Positions 35,033-46,409 of a DNA stretch of 64,000 bases are shown here, one piece after another; the stretch's first letter is position 1; every line of letters starts with the position of its first letter. The notes under the pieces were generated by a model. The model was not told where the DNA came from. It did no database searches and was given only the letters and a program-made list of their open reading frames with translations. Made by a program: the position numbers and the translations under genes. Where the stretch lies: contig JAEHOE010000005.1 in assembly GCA_016858145.1 (NCBI GenBank), positions 1,674,001 to 1,738,000 of the forward strand, given 5' to 3'. The stretch is from Edaphochlamys debaryana. Taxonomy: Eukaryota > Chlorophyta > Chlorophyceae > Chlamydomonadales.

Positions 35033-35704
35033 ATGGAGTCTCGCGTCGCCCAGATGGTGCTCTCGCGCAAGGACTCCCTCGGCCGTGCGGCCAGCCTCTT
35101 CGCCATGTCCCTCGCGAATCCAGCACGCCGCATGACCATGGGCGGCGCGCCCCCGGCCCTCGAGGTGCCGACATCCTCGGCCTCCTCCATGACCGCCGCC
35201 GCCCCCACCACCCCGACCGCTACCACCCCCACTCCCATCCCCTCTGCGGCTTCGGTCTCGGCCGAGCCCCACCCCGCCTTTATGGACGCCTTTTGCGCCG
35301 TACAGATCACGCCCCGCGGCAGCGTCAGCGGCCTGTGCCCGGCCAAGGCCGACTCCTCGGCCGCGGCGCTCCTCTCGCCCAAGCCCAGCCTGCCCCGCGA
35401 CATGCCGCTCCTCACCCCGGCCTCGTCCATCAAGGCCCTCCGCGACTCCATGCTCCTCTCGCCCGCGGCCTCGTTGGGCGCCGCTGGCTCGCTGCTGCAG
35501 CCCGCGTCCTCCCTGACGGCGGCCGCCTCCGCCGCCATGGGCAAGGCCTGCGCCGAGGCCCTCCTGTCACCCGCCTCCAGCAAGATCTGTGCCGAGGCCC
35601 TGCTCTCGCCCGCCGCCAGCATTAACCGCGGCTCGTCCGAGGTGCTGCCCAGCGCCTTCAAGAGCCTGGCGGTGTCGGGCATGGTCGCCGCCGCCCTCAG
35701 CTAA
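35033..35704 (+). CDS. Small Ala/Ser/Pro-rich protein with repeated LLSPAAS motifs, unknown function
   Basis: A single-exon ORF of 223 residues starts at AACATGGAG and ends TAA at 35702-35704. The N-terminus is amphipathic and basic (MESRVAQMVLSRKDSLGRAA, then SLFAMSLANPARRM). A Thr/Pro/Ala-rich linker follows. The second half repeats a short hydrophobic-Ser-Pro motif at least six times: LLSPKPSL, LLTPASSI, LLSPAASL, LLQPASSL, LLSPASSK, LLSPAASI. The spacing varies from about 10 to 25 residues. The repeats could be phosphorylated at Ser-Pro or used as docking motifs; no known domain is recognised. Codon use is strongly GC-ending, like the neighbouring genes, which supports a real gene. Confidence 0.65.
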   Translation: MESRVAQMVLSRKDSLGRAASLFAMSLANPARRMTMGGAPPALEVPTSSASSMTAAAPTTPTATTPTPIPSAASVSAEPHPAFMDAFCAVQITPRGSVSGLCPAKADSSAAALLSPKPSLPRDMPLLTPASSIKALRDSMLLSPAASLGAAGSLLQPASSLTAAASAAMGKACAEALLSPASSKICAEALLSPAASINRGSSEVLPSAFKSLAVSGMVAAALS

Positions 35705-37596
35705 GCGCAGGGCTTGGGGAGTTTCGTTGGATGGGCGTGCAGCTCCTGAGCTGTTCAGCGAGGGAAGGCGCATAACCTTTTTGTGTGTGCTCATAACCCC
35801 CGTGGGACTGGGACCTCGCCTTTGGGCCCGGCTGGCAAGCCGGCTGGGCATGCAGGAGGACGTTTAGTGTGGCGTTGTGAGAGCTTACGCCTAGTAGTAA
35901 AGCCGAGCACGTAAGCGCCTGGCATTGCGAGTTTGTATGATGCGGACGAGACACGATGCGGCACGTGTGTTGGCGGATGGTGCAACTTATGCCTTGTTGC
36001 GTGTTTAGTGATGCGGTACCCCGGTAGTCGATCCTTCGATAGCAGCTTCGTTAGTTTATTGTCTCGTTATCACTCGGTTGTTGGCTCTCGGGGTTGCGGG
36101 ATGCGCGTGCAGCGTTGGCTCTGCTTGGACCTTGCAGGATCGTTGGAAGGTGGGTTTGACACGGGCCTTAGCCCGGGGGATTGAAAGTCTCCAGGTGGCT
36201 CTGTGCAAACCGCATGCTGCTCCGCAATCAAAGCTAGCTGGCCTGCTGGCTATGCTGCTGGCTATGCTGCCGCTTGCCGATAGCACCCTCACTGTGTGCT
36301 GTGACAGTGCGTTCCGTCTGAGCGTAGAGGAGGAGCGGCGTGACAGCGAGGGCGAGGGCGAGGGCGAGGGGGGCGAGTGAGGCTGGGGGACTCGGATTGC
36401 TGGATGAAGCGAAATAGAGCGCCCGCCGCCTTAGCCGGGCAGGGACTTCTTCCCCGGATTTAGCCTTTGAGTAGCGAGCCCACGCGGCTGATTAGCCGAC
36501 CTAAGTAGTGGCTCGGGGGTGTGTGTGATTCGTGCCACCTCTACCGACTTGACGTGCCTAGCTGATTGCTGGCCTAGCTCTAGACCCCACCGCTTAATCC
36601 CTCTTAATCCCCCTTCTACCCTTCTTGTTGTGCGCGTGCGGCTTAGGCGCGCTGTAGAGCATCCTCTAGCGATGAGACAATAAGGGCGGACCAGTACGGT
36701 CCACGGGCCCAGGCCCCAGTACCTCACACAGGCTTATATGTTCTGATCTGTAAGGTCTCAGACTCAATGCGACGCTGTCCTTTGCCTCAACTGCGTACGG
36801 TGTTGTCACATCAGCGCCAGCAGGTCAGCTGCATGCAGCACGGGGTAGCTTGTCTGTCAAGGACCCGGCAGGCCCCGGGTGCACCATGACACGGTGAAAC
36901 CTGGTCGGCCGACGGCCGCACACCATGTGTGGACCACCCTGGACCGCCTCCGGGGACGGGGAATGGAGCTGTCAAGGCAGTAACCAGCAAGTCTCTTGCA
37001 CTGAATGAGGAGTGGCTCAGCTCTCTTCGTAATTGTCTTCGCAACTCCGCATAGCCAGGTCATGGCATCCAGCCACCCATCTTCGCTGCCTCCCAGCGCC
37101 ATGCAAGGGTAATGCACCCCAAACTCCATGTCATGCACTCATAAGCCTACACATACTCCCCTGCAAAGCCTGCTAGGTTCGACGCCATCAGCTTGTCAGG
37201 TTGCCACAACCGCAAGGCCCGCAAAACCATATCACAACAAGGTGTCTGTCCTCCACATGACAGGTATCACAAGAATGGCAATGCAAGCGAAAGAGCTCAT
37301 GCATGCGGGCGGCACGCACTCGCCCAATGTGCATTGTCTTCATGCTGCACAGTCCCGTCATTTCCCCTCGGCCTGCATACCAATCCCTCTAGCCTCAGCC
37401 TCACGGCCAGTACACCGTGCACGCCGCTCCTCCAGCCATGCCCGTCTATAAAATTTACCCCATCGCATCCTCCACGCCCACCCTCCCGCCCAAGCTCCAC
37501 GCATCGCACCCCTCTGCCGCCGCCAACCAGGCCTCGCACGCCGCATGCCCGCACGCATGTCGCGCGCATGCCGCACGCCCGCACGCCGCACGCGCC
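35705..37596. other. Convergent intergenic region
   Basis: This is the 3' UTR of the plus-strand gene and probably of TTC12 on the minus strand. No other gene is supported. Confidence 0.45.
36749..36753 (+). terminator. TGTAA poly(A) signal candidate
   Basis: TGTAA lies about 1.05 kb past the stop of the LLSPAAS gene. It would give a long but acceptable algal 3' UTR. Confidence 0.4.
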
Positions 37597-40500
37597 TCAC
37601 GGCTTAACGTACTGGTAGATGATCTCGATGCCGTGCAGCTCCCGCAGCTTCTCCAGCATGGCCGAATCCGCGGCCATGCGCGCCAGCGCGATTGCGGCGT
37701 TCTTGGAAGCCGCGTTGCCCTTGCCCTCGTACGCCACCGCCACCAGCGGCGGCACGGCGTCTGCCTGCCTCAGCGCGGGCAGGTACTCCTTGCGCCGCGC
37801 CAGGCCGGCGAGGCACAGCGCTGCGTTGGCCAGGACCGACTCCCCCGCGCCCTGGGGCCCGGAGGAGGAGCCCGAGGCGGTGGAGGCGGCTGCGGCTGGG
37901 GAGGTGGTGGCGGCGGGGGAGGCGAGCTTGGCGAGGCGGACGGCGCGCAGGAGCGTGGCCACGCCGCCAGCGTCGGCCAGGGCGGCGGCGAGGGCGGGGT
38001 CGTCGGGTGTGGTAAGGATGGTGAGGGTGCGGATGGCGGCGTCCAGGAGGGCCGCCTGGGCCTCACGCTCCAGCCCTGAGCCCGAGCTGGGTGCGGCTGG
38101 CGCTGCAGACCCGGCCGCGGAGGCGGTGGTGGAGGCACTGGCGGAGGCGGTAGCCTCCAGGGAGTCAAGCGCCTGAGAGGCAGCCTTGGTCATGCCCTTG
38201 ACCGCTCCCAGCCCCAGCAGAACCGCCGCGCCCGCAGCCGTCTTGGCGGCGCGAGCCACGATGCCGGCGGCACGCGCCGACAGCGCTGCGTCCAGCTGCG
38301 GCGGCGGCGCCGTTGCAAGTGCGTAGAGCTTGGTCAGGCCGCCGCCGGCTGCCTCCGCCACCGCCCGCTGCCCCGCCTCATCCACCGTCAGGTTGAACAG
38401 CGCCGTCGCAGCCGCCTGCCGCAGCGCCGCCGCCTCGCTCGCCTCCGCGCCGCCCTTTTGCCCCGACCCAGATGGCCCCAGCCCGCGCGTCGCAAGCTCC
38501 AGCAGCTCTGTCACAAGCTCTGGACCGTGGCTAGCGAGCATCTCGGCGCGCAGGGGTGCGTCTGTGGCCATGTTGCCCAGCAGCACAGCGGCCTTCTCGG
38601 CGAGGACCGGCACGGGCGCGCCAAGCAGGCCGCGGAAGGTGGCTCCGGGCGCGGCGGTGCCGCCCGCGTCTGCCCGCCAGGCCGCCGTCATTGCCTGCTT
38701 GGTGGGTCGGTCCACCATGCAGTTGGCCAGCAGCGCCAGACCCACGCCCTGGGGGAGCAAAAGAGCGGACGAGGAGGAGTCGAGTGAGAGAGCGCGACAG
38801 GAGCGTGCGCGGTACACGACGGCGAGGGTGGTGGCACGTAGGTTGTACAAGGGTGAGCGATGCAGGTGCTGAGCTATAGATCACCGCGCCCTCTAGCCAG
38901 CGTTAGTCCTCACACATGGCCTAGCCCAGCCCCAGCCCCAGCCCCAGCCCCAGGGCCCCGGCGCCGCACCTGCACCGCCGGCATGGCCCCCGCCAGCAGC
39001 CTCAGCAGCCGGCCCAGCCCCTCGCCGGCGCCCAGCAGGCGGGACACCTCCTTCCGTACGTCCTCGTTAGTCACCGACGTGCACAGCAGCGCGGCGGCAG
39101 CAGCGGCGGCGGCGTCCCCCGACCCGTCCAGAGCCGACACAACGGCCGGCAAGACCTTGACGAAGGAAGGGGAGCGTGGCAGGGGCTCAGTGAAGTGAGC
39201 TCAGGAGCCGCACATTGACAGGGCACGGGCATGTACGAGTGCGTGTGGGGACCGTGGAGGCTATGCTGCAAGAGGCAGGAGGCAGCGACGCAGGGAGCCT
39301 GGGCCCGCCCTACCTTGAGCCCCGGCAGCTGCTTGAGGTTTCCGTCGTTCATGGCTGCGTCGTTCAGGAGCAGAAGCAGGGGCGCCAGATCGGAGGGGGG
39401 CTGCCCAGGCGGGGGCTTGGCCACCTGCGGGGGGCACAAGGACACGGGCATACTTGAGTTCCTGTCACGTCGAAGTGGAATGTGCGCAGGCCGTGGAGCC
39501 GCCGTGCAGCAACAAGCTTTGTCTGGTCCCTTGCCGCCCCGAACCCCCGCCAAAGCTCCGCTCACCCTTGCTGCTGCGTGCGCCAGCCCACCGCACTCCC
39601 GGTAGTAGACGCAGCAGGCGTCGTCCCCCTTGAGCAGCTGCCGCAGCCCAGCACACGCCTCCGCCACGGTCGACCCCGTCGTCAAGCTGTCCTGCGGCCC
39701 CCGTTGCTCAGCGCCAGCGCCTGCATCCGGCCCCGCCTTGCTGCTCCCTGCACCCTTGCCGCCCTTTCCCCGGGGCGGCAGCGCCGGGCTTTGGCTGGCT
39801 GACGTGGAGGCCGCCTCAGCGCCGCCCTGCGCCCCAGCCTCCGCCTGCCTGACCGTGCCGCTGCTGCTTGTCCCTGGCTCCAGAGGCGCCAACTGTGACG
39901 CGAGCCGCTCCACGTGCCCCAGCTTCCCCAGGTCAACAGTCATGCCCGCCACCTCCACCGTGCCCGCCGGCGTAGACGCCGCCGCCGCCTGGCCCTCCTC
40001 CCCGGCCTTGCTCTTGGGCCCCTTGCCCGCCACCGCCCGCGCGATCGCCCGCTGCTTGCGCGCCTCCTCGTCTTCCTGCCGCGCCCGCGCCAGCTGCTTG
40101 GCCACCTCAGCGTTCCCCGGCTCCAGCTCCTGCGCCGATGCCAGGTCCTCCACCGCCCGGCTGTGCTGCTGCAGGGCGCGGAAGGCCTCGGCGCGTCGCT
40201 GCAGCGCCTTAACCACCAGCGCGTCCTTACGGCTGTTGTGGAAGAAGTCGGCAATGGACAGCACCTGGCGGCGGGGGCGATGTGGGTCGGGGTGATGTGG
40301 GTTGGCAGCCAAGGGGGTGGGCAGATTTGACGTGGGTCTGCCGACAGGCTGTTGTTGAGCCAACAGGCCTGACCCGTATGCATCACTTGCATGTAGCGTG
40401 CAGAACTCGTGGGCCCTACCTTGTCGCAATGCTCCACCGCCTGCACGAAGCAGCTCATCTTGAGCGCTGCCATGGCGGCATTGGCGTGGAGCGCCATGTT

Positions 40501-41311
40501 GGTGCGCTCCGACTCGATGCCCCGCTGGTAGCAGCGCAGCGCCTCTGAGTACTGCTTGGTGGCGTAGGCCTCGTTGCCTGCAACGCGGCAGCGCTCCGCC
40601 AGCTGCCGCCGCTCCACCATCCTGAGGCGCGAGGGTGGCGGCGGGATGGGGTAAATGGTAGATGAAGGGGAGGGACGCGGAGGGGGTGCACGGAAACGCG
40701 GGATCACCCGTGCCCCTGCTGCCGCCCTGTGCTGCTGCATTTGGTACCAGGCCCTCGGAAACTTACTGTCGGTGCCGCTCGTCTATGTCCTTCTCCATTG
40801 CCTTAAACTGGGGTGTGTTGGGGGCCATGGAGTTGAAGATGTCGTCCTCCTCGTCCTCTGGGCACCAGATATCCCACTTGTTGTAGTCCGTCCCAAACCG
40901 GGACTTGTCCTGAGTCTTGACGTACTCCTCGTAGCGCACACGGGCATGCAGCTTGCGCTCACGGCTCGCCATGAGCTCCTTCACCTTCTGCATGGCCCGC
41001 TCGCGACGCTCCGCCTCCGCCTCTGCCGCCACCTCTGCGTGCTGATCGACATCGGCATCGCTGCTGGCGGCCGTGGACCCGCTAGACTCGGGTGCAGGGA
41101 GCGCTGCGACATGGCCGCGGCCCGCGGGGCGCTGAGGCTCGGCCTGCTGGCGCTCCTCCTCTTTACGCTTCTTCTGCTCCATCTTGCTATCGATGTAGTC
41201 AGGGGAGATAGTCCCGGCCTTGAGGCCCTCGATGAGTCGGGATACCTCATCGACCTTCTCCATAAACTCCTCCACATCCTCGCTAGGCTCTGGCACAGTA
41301 GGCCCAGCCAT
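37597..41311 (-). CDS. TTC12: TTC12-like TPR/armadillo protein, axonemal dynein assembly factor
   Basis: Six exons close in phase: 41311-40767, 40621-40420, 40264-39566, 39424-39314, 39155-38970, 38748-37597; product 964 residues. The N-terminus has the TTC12-like VEEFMEKVDEVSRLIEGLKA. A TPR block begins near residue 183 (AERCRVAGNEAYATKQYSEA) and continues to HSRAVEDLASAQELEPGNAE. A low-complexity insert follows, then armadillo-type helices. The last 80 residues closely match the animal TTC12 end (SVLANAALCLAGLA, NAAIALARMAADSAMLEKLR, LHGIEI). In humans TTC12 loss causes primary ciliary dyskinesia with inner-arm defects, so the expected role is cytoplasmic pre-assembly of dynein arms for the algal flagella. 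It is longer than human TTC12 because of Ala/Ser/Gly-rich insertions. The ATG at 41311 gives the natural N-terminus. Confidence 0.9.
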
Positions 41312-42031
41312 CTTGATGCCTCTGCGCCTCGCCGCACACCAGCTGCGTCGACTTGTCAAGTCAAAGTTCTAGAAATGCTCGGTGTCGTTTGGGCGGAGTA
41401 GACTTGCAAGTCAGCTGGGGCAGCGTTGATTGAGCAACGGGCGTTTTGCACAGCGCTCGAGGCAATGTCGGACCCCTGTACAGCACGAAACCCATTTCCC
41501 CTCTTTCCCCGCCATTGCAAAGCTCCCGCGCTTGGGGCCACAATGCTGCACACCCCCAGTAGCTTGCATTTCGCTGCTGTCTATCCTTTCCGCCTTCTCC
41601 CTGACCACCTCGGCTCCGACGTCCGCCGCACGAGTACCGACTCTCGCGATCCCTCCGTTCTCCTCCACCATGCGGCTTCTGGAACACTGCACCTGCACCA
41701 ACACCCCACCGCCCCCGCCCATGCGCTCTGTCCCCTGAATGTCGTTTGCCTCCCGAACTGCATCCCACATGCGCGTGTCAGTCTCACCTTGCAGCCCTTC
41801 TTCCGGACCCTTGCGTGCCCTCACGATCGCCTTGCATTGCTTCAACCTCTGCTTCCAACCCCCGACCGAACTTCCCAACGGGACAATCCTAACCTGGCGC
41901 TCATGCCTGTCTACGAAAGGGGCCTCCTTAGGCGCTCGGTGTCTTCACAAGGCTAACAAGGATATCCTGACAACCCCATCGGCGCCAAGACGCTTTCCAC
42001 GCCCCTCACCCGGCCCTGCACACCACCCAAG
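41312..42031. other. Intergenic spacer
   Basis: It holds the 5' region of TTC12 and the 3' UTR of AP2 gene A, both on the minus strand. No gene or clear signal is seen. Confidence 0.4.
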
Positions 42032-45000
42032 CTAGTCGCTCCCATCTTCGTCCACCTCTGCCTGCTCTTCCGCCGACTCCCCCGGCCCCAGCAGCCGGAC
42101 CACGGGCCGCACGCGGCTGTCACTCCAGTTCGCGAAGAAGTTGAAATTGAGGATGTTGCTCTTGCCGTCGTTGAAGCGCTGTACGGCCGCACTGTCGTAC
42201 GCACGTGCGGCCCTGTTGGGGCACGAGAAGGTGCCCACGTGACGCATGCGGCCGTCACACCAGATGGACGCCTTGAAGCGGCCGCCGTGCCAGTAGACCC
42301 CGTGGGGCAGGTCATGCTGACGTGGCGGGCGATGCGTGGTGCGGCTGGGCGGCCCAGCGCCGGCGCCCTCGTCGCCCGGAGAGCCGCAGCTCGTCTTGCC
42401 CCGCAGCTCGCCGATCCCGGCACCAGGGGCCTGTGGACGGGTGAGGGCGTACAGGCACGCACTATGGACGGCCCTATGGAGGCGCCTGGCTACATGGTCT
42501 GCAAGTGGATCGAGACGTAGCGGGGCTGTTGTTGCGCCCCTAGCCTTCGTGCTTACGAGGATGGGCTGTGGAGGGGAGGTATCACGGGCCGGAGGGCTGC
42601 GCGTGTGCCCGTGCCCAGCTGCACGGGCAAGACACACACACGCCAGGGCCATGGTCACATGTGAGAGCAGAGGAATGCAGGAAGAAGACAGTAAGACAGA
42701 GTTCCCTGGCACATGTTTGCTTCCGTCCAGGCTGACGAATGCAGCGCTCGCATCTCGATGTCCCCAAGCGCGCCGCACCTGCCACCTGGCCCTCCGGCCG
42801 CGTGCCACTGCCATTCCTCAAGCCCTGTGGACCCGGCTCCTCTTCACTTCCCTCTTGACTCTGGCCTCCAAGCCTCCGGCCGGTTGCGCTCGCCCCCAGC
42901 CTCCCTCCCGCCTGCGCCCCGTCTTCCTTTCCCTCCGCCTCGGCCTGCTCCCTGCCGCCCTCCTCCACGGCCTGCGGGCGCAGGGGCACCACGGGCCTCC
43001 CCGCCGCCGGCTTGCTCCACTCCTCAGGGTAGTTAAGATTGAGTGCCTTGCTGGCGCCCTCGTTGAATCGCGCCACGGCGCCCCGGTCGAAGGCTCGGGC
43101 CGCGCGCTCGGGCGTGTCGTAGTGCCCCAGGTGCTTCATGCGGCCGTCGCGCCAGATGGAGGCCCGGAAGCGGGTGCCGCCCTGCAGCGACACGCCCTGC
43201 GGCAGGCCCTTGTCGCTGGGGCAGCGGCGGCGGTCGGGGGCGGGGCAGGGGGCGGCGGTGGGGTCCTCGGCCACCTCGGGGTCGGCCTCCTGGGGTGGGT
43301 GGCAGGTAGGTAGAGGCGAGTTCGGGGAGCGGGAGGGTGTGGGGTGTGGGGTGCGGGTGCAGGCACGCAGCGAAGTCTTGGCCGCGGCGCCTTCACGCGC
43401 CATGCGAAACCCTTTCGGGGCGCACTTGCCCATCTTGTCACCGGTCACAGGCAACATTCCTTGCAAGGCAAGGTTAGAGGTTTGCAACAGGTTGCGCACC
43501 GGGATGCTCTTGGGCGACGATGAGGCCCCCGGCCAGCCCGCCCCCACCGGCTCGCTGCCACCTGCAGGCGGCGGGGTCAAGTCTGTGGGTCGACACAACA
43601 GCGTCCTGGACGAGCATGCGTGCATGACTCAAAGCGCTGCACCCCCACCCTCAACCCCTCCAGCTCCAGCACCTCCGTCAAGCGCACACGTTACCTGGCG
43701 GCCCGTGTCTGACCACTCACCAGCTCTGCTGAGTATGCCCAGGGGGCCCAAGACCTCAACCTTTACTGGCCTCAGTCCTGCCTCGCTCAATCGACGGGCA
43801 CCCGTACCACGGCTCCCTCCAGATGCCGTCGTGGGCAGCTGCACGCCGCTGGGCTGACGCTCCAAAGCCGTTTCCGTCTTTTCTCGAGGCTCAAGGGACC
43901 CCTGGTGCCGGAGCATGAGGGCGGCGGTGCGGCCGCCCGCCACGAGGCCACGCAACCCAGCCAGCGCCCCCACCTCTGCACACGAGGCAGAGCGGGTAGG
44001 TTGTGTTGTCCCTTCGCCCACCGCCTTGCACCCCATGCCGCCATATGGCCAGACCTCTTTGCCCCAAACCAAAGGCAGTTTCTAACCACACCCCACGGCA
44101 GGCTTGCCCAGCCTTTACCCCGATGCCGAGGGCTTACCTTGCCCCTGCAGCCGCTGCACCAGTGCCTGCAACCCGGCGACCCGCTCCGCGCCGCTGTCCG
44201 CAGGGGCCGTGCACAGCTGGCCCAGCCCCCCGGCACCGAGGCGCGATCCCCCAGGAGCAGCTGCCTGCAGCTCCAGAGACACGCCTGCTCTGTTGCCACG
44301 GCCAGGACGGTCCGTGACAGTCTGCGGTTCGGATCTGGAGCCCTCACACGCTCCTCGGCCCGCCGCCAGGCCTGCCGCCAGCACCCTCGCCAGGGCGCTG
44401 AGGCCGGGGTGTTGCTGCGCCAGCAGCGGCTTCAGGCCTCCGCCCTCCTTCACCTCAACTTCTGCTTGGTGGTCGCCAGCGCTGCCGCTACCCGGCATGC
44501 ACGGCCGGGCGCCAGCGCTGTGGTGGCTGCCACCCGCATCGGGCGCGGCGGCCTGGTGTGCGGGCGCGCTGCGACGCAAGCTAGGCACCCCTTCGGGGCC
44601 GCCGTAGATCCGCTGCGCCGCGGCCCTGTCAGGGGGCACACTATGCGTCAAGCAGATGATACCGGCGATGACCGAGCGGATGAACTGTCGATAGCAAGCA
44701 ATAACGAGGCCCCTGATTGCTGGCGCTTTTTTGCTTCCGGGCCTCCTCAGACAGCCACTCACCAGGCACGCGCGCGCGCCGCCGCTGCCGCAGCCCGCTC
44801 TGCAGACACCTCTGAGCGGCCATCCCCCAGCTCCTTGGTAAGTGGGCCCCGATATGGGGCCGAGGGGCAGCCACCGCCTGTGATTGAGGGCAGGTCAGAA
44901 CGTTAAATGGGGCTTGCGGTGGCCAAGCGGTCAAGCGTGTTAGTCCCAGACGTGTACATGCGCTGGTGAGTGGCAGCATAGCTCCAGACTTGAGCACCCG

Positions 45001-46409
45001 CCCCCACTGAGGCCAAGACCATGCACGATTCACCCATGGCATGCTGCTGCGCGCAACCCGACTGGGGCGTGCCCCACTCTCCCGGAACTCACAGGCCTCC
45101 GCCTCCTCAGCCGCTTGGACGATGACCCCAACCGTGTGCGGCTGCGCTCCTGCCTCGTCCTTGACCACCTGGCCTCCGTGGGAGGACGCCTGGGGCTCAA
45201 GGAGCCCCGCACTGGGCGGCCGCGCGAGCCCCGTTCCCAGCCCACTAGCGGCACGAGACAGTGGGCCACCGTCGGCTCCGTCCTGCTCTGCCTGGTGCCA
45301 TGGGGGCTGTGCCGCCACGCGGTACCTGCTGGCCATGCCTTGTCCTGTGGTGAGCCGTGCCGTCAGCGGAGAGGCGTCCTCTGGGGAGGCCTCGCTGCTC
45401 TCCGCGTCGGGCTGCCCAGGGGCAGGCAGCTGGACAGCAAGCCGGACCCACCTCCCTTCAAATAACAACGGCTGCGCCGCCTGTGCTGCTGAGGGAGCGG
45501 CGGGGGCGGCCTCCTCCCTTCCGCCCCGGAGGTCGAGCACCACCCCTGGTGCGGGCGCCGAGCGCCGGGCCGGCGCGGGCCCTGGTCCCCCCGATGCAAC
45601 CGTTGGCCCTGGCCCGGCGCCGCTGCCTGCAGCCTGCAGCCGCGAGATGAGCCGTCGCTCCTCCGCAATGTTCCGCGCCAGCTGGCTCCGGACCTGGTCC
45701 GTCAGCGCCCCGGCGTCATCCCCCGCCTCCAGGAGCCATTGCAGGTGCCCCTGCTGCTCTCGGAGACGGCCGATCTGGTCTCTGTAGCCGCCCAACAGCG
45801 CGTGCTGCTCTGCGGCTCTTGCATCGGCGCCGGACAGCTGGCGGCCGCTGGGAGAAGCGGCAGCCGGCGCGTCGACGGGCGCTGAGCCGAGTGCCGCAGC
45901 CCTCAGGGCCGTGCCGGCGAGGCCCGAGCTGCTGCGGCCTGAGCTGCTGTCGCGGCGACCGCTGTCAAGGGCAGCCCCCTCGCAGCGATCCCCCCGAGGC
46001 TGGGGCTCCTGGGCCTGGCCGGGCCTGGCGTGCCACCTGTCCTCCGCACCGTCTGCGGGCCCGATGCCAGCTGCGCTGGCCGTCCGCTTGTTTGGCGGAG
46101 CGTGGACGCCGGTGTTCAGTGCCGGCCGCCGGTGTCCCGCTGCCAGCACCGCCAGGACGTGGTCTGGGACTGAGGGCCCTGCTGAAGAACGGCCATAAGC
46201 GACGCGGCCATTCGAACCCCTCGTCGCTTCCTCGACATAGGCCAGGGCCAATTCGAGTGCCCATGCAGGCTGGCCGCTGGCACAATGCTCTCGTGTGCTG
46301 ATGTGCTGCCCCCCCGCGTGCCTTGCAAAGGTGGCGGCGGTGGCGGTGTGGTAGCTCGAGAGGGCCGCGCGGAAGTCGGCCTCCGCCTCCTGCACCAGGG
46401 CATCACTGC
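42032..46409 (-). CDS. AP2 gene A: coiled-coil protein with two AP2/ERF-type domains (5' end unresolved)
   Basis: Well-supported exons are 44625-44138, 43975-43695, 43289-42786 and 42430-42032 (stop). An upstream exon runs about 46409-45093, and a small exon near 44838-44763 joins 44625 in phase 2. The junction between 45093 and 44838 and the true start upstream of 46409 are not resolved. The N-terminal part has helix GYRDQIGRLREQQGHLQWLL and NIAEERRLISRLQAAG. AP2-1 (about 43210-43020) has GLPQGVSLQGGTRFRASIW, then YDTPERAARAFDR. AP2-2 (about 42309-42120) has VYWHGGRFKASIWCDGRM, but CPNRAARAYDSAAVQ replaces the usual YDTxEEAA, and it ends FANWSD. AP2 domains bind DNA; a transcription-factor role is likely. 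Confidence 0.7.

Noticed and set aside
40655..41401. 248-codon plus-strand frame with hydrophobic Leu-rich stretches
   Set aside because: It lies fully antisense to the first TTC12 exon, whose frame matches a known family.
44905..44975. tRNA-like stretch (gtggccaagcggtcaagcg)
   Set aside because: Only the D-arm resembles a Leu/Ser tRNA. No acceptor stem pairing, anticodon arm or GTTCAA T-loop follows.
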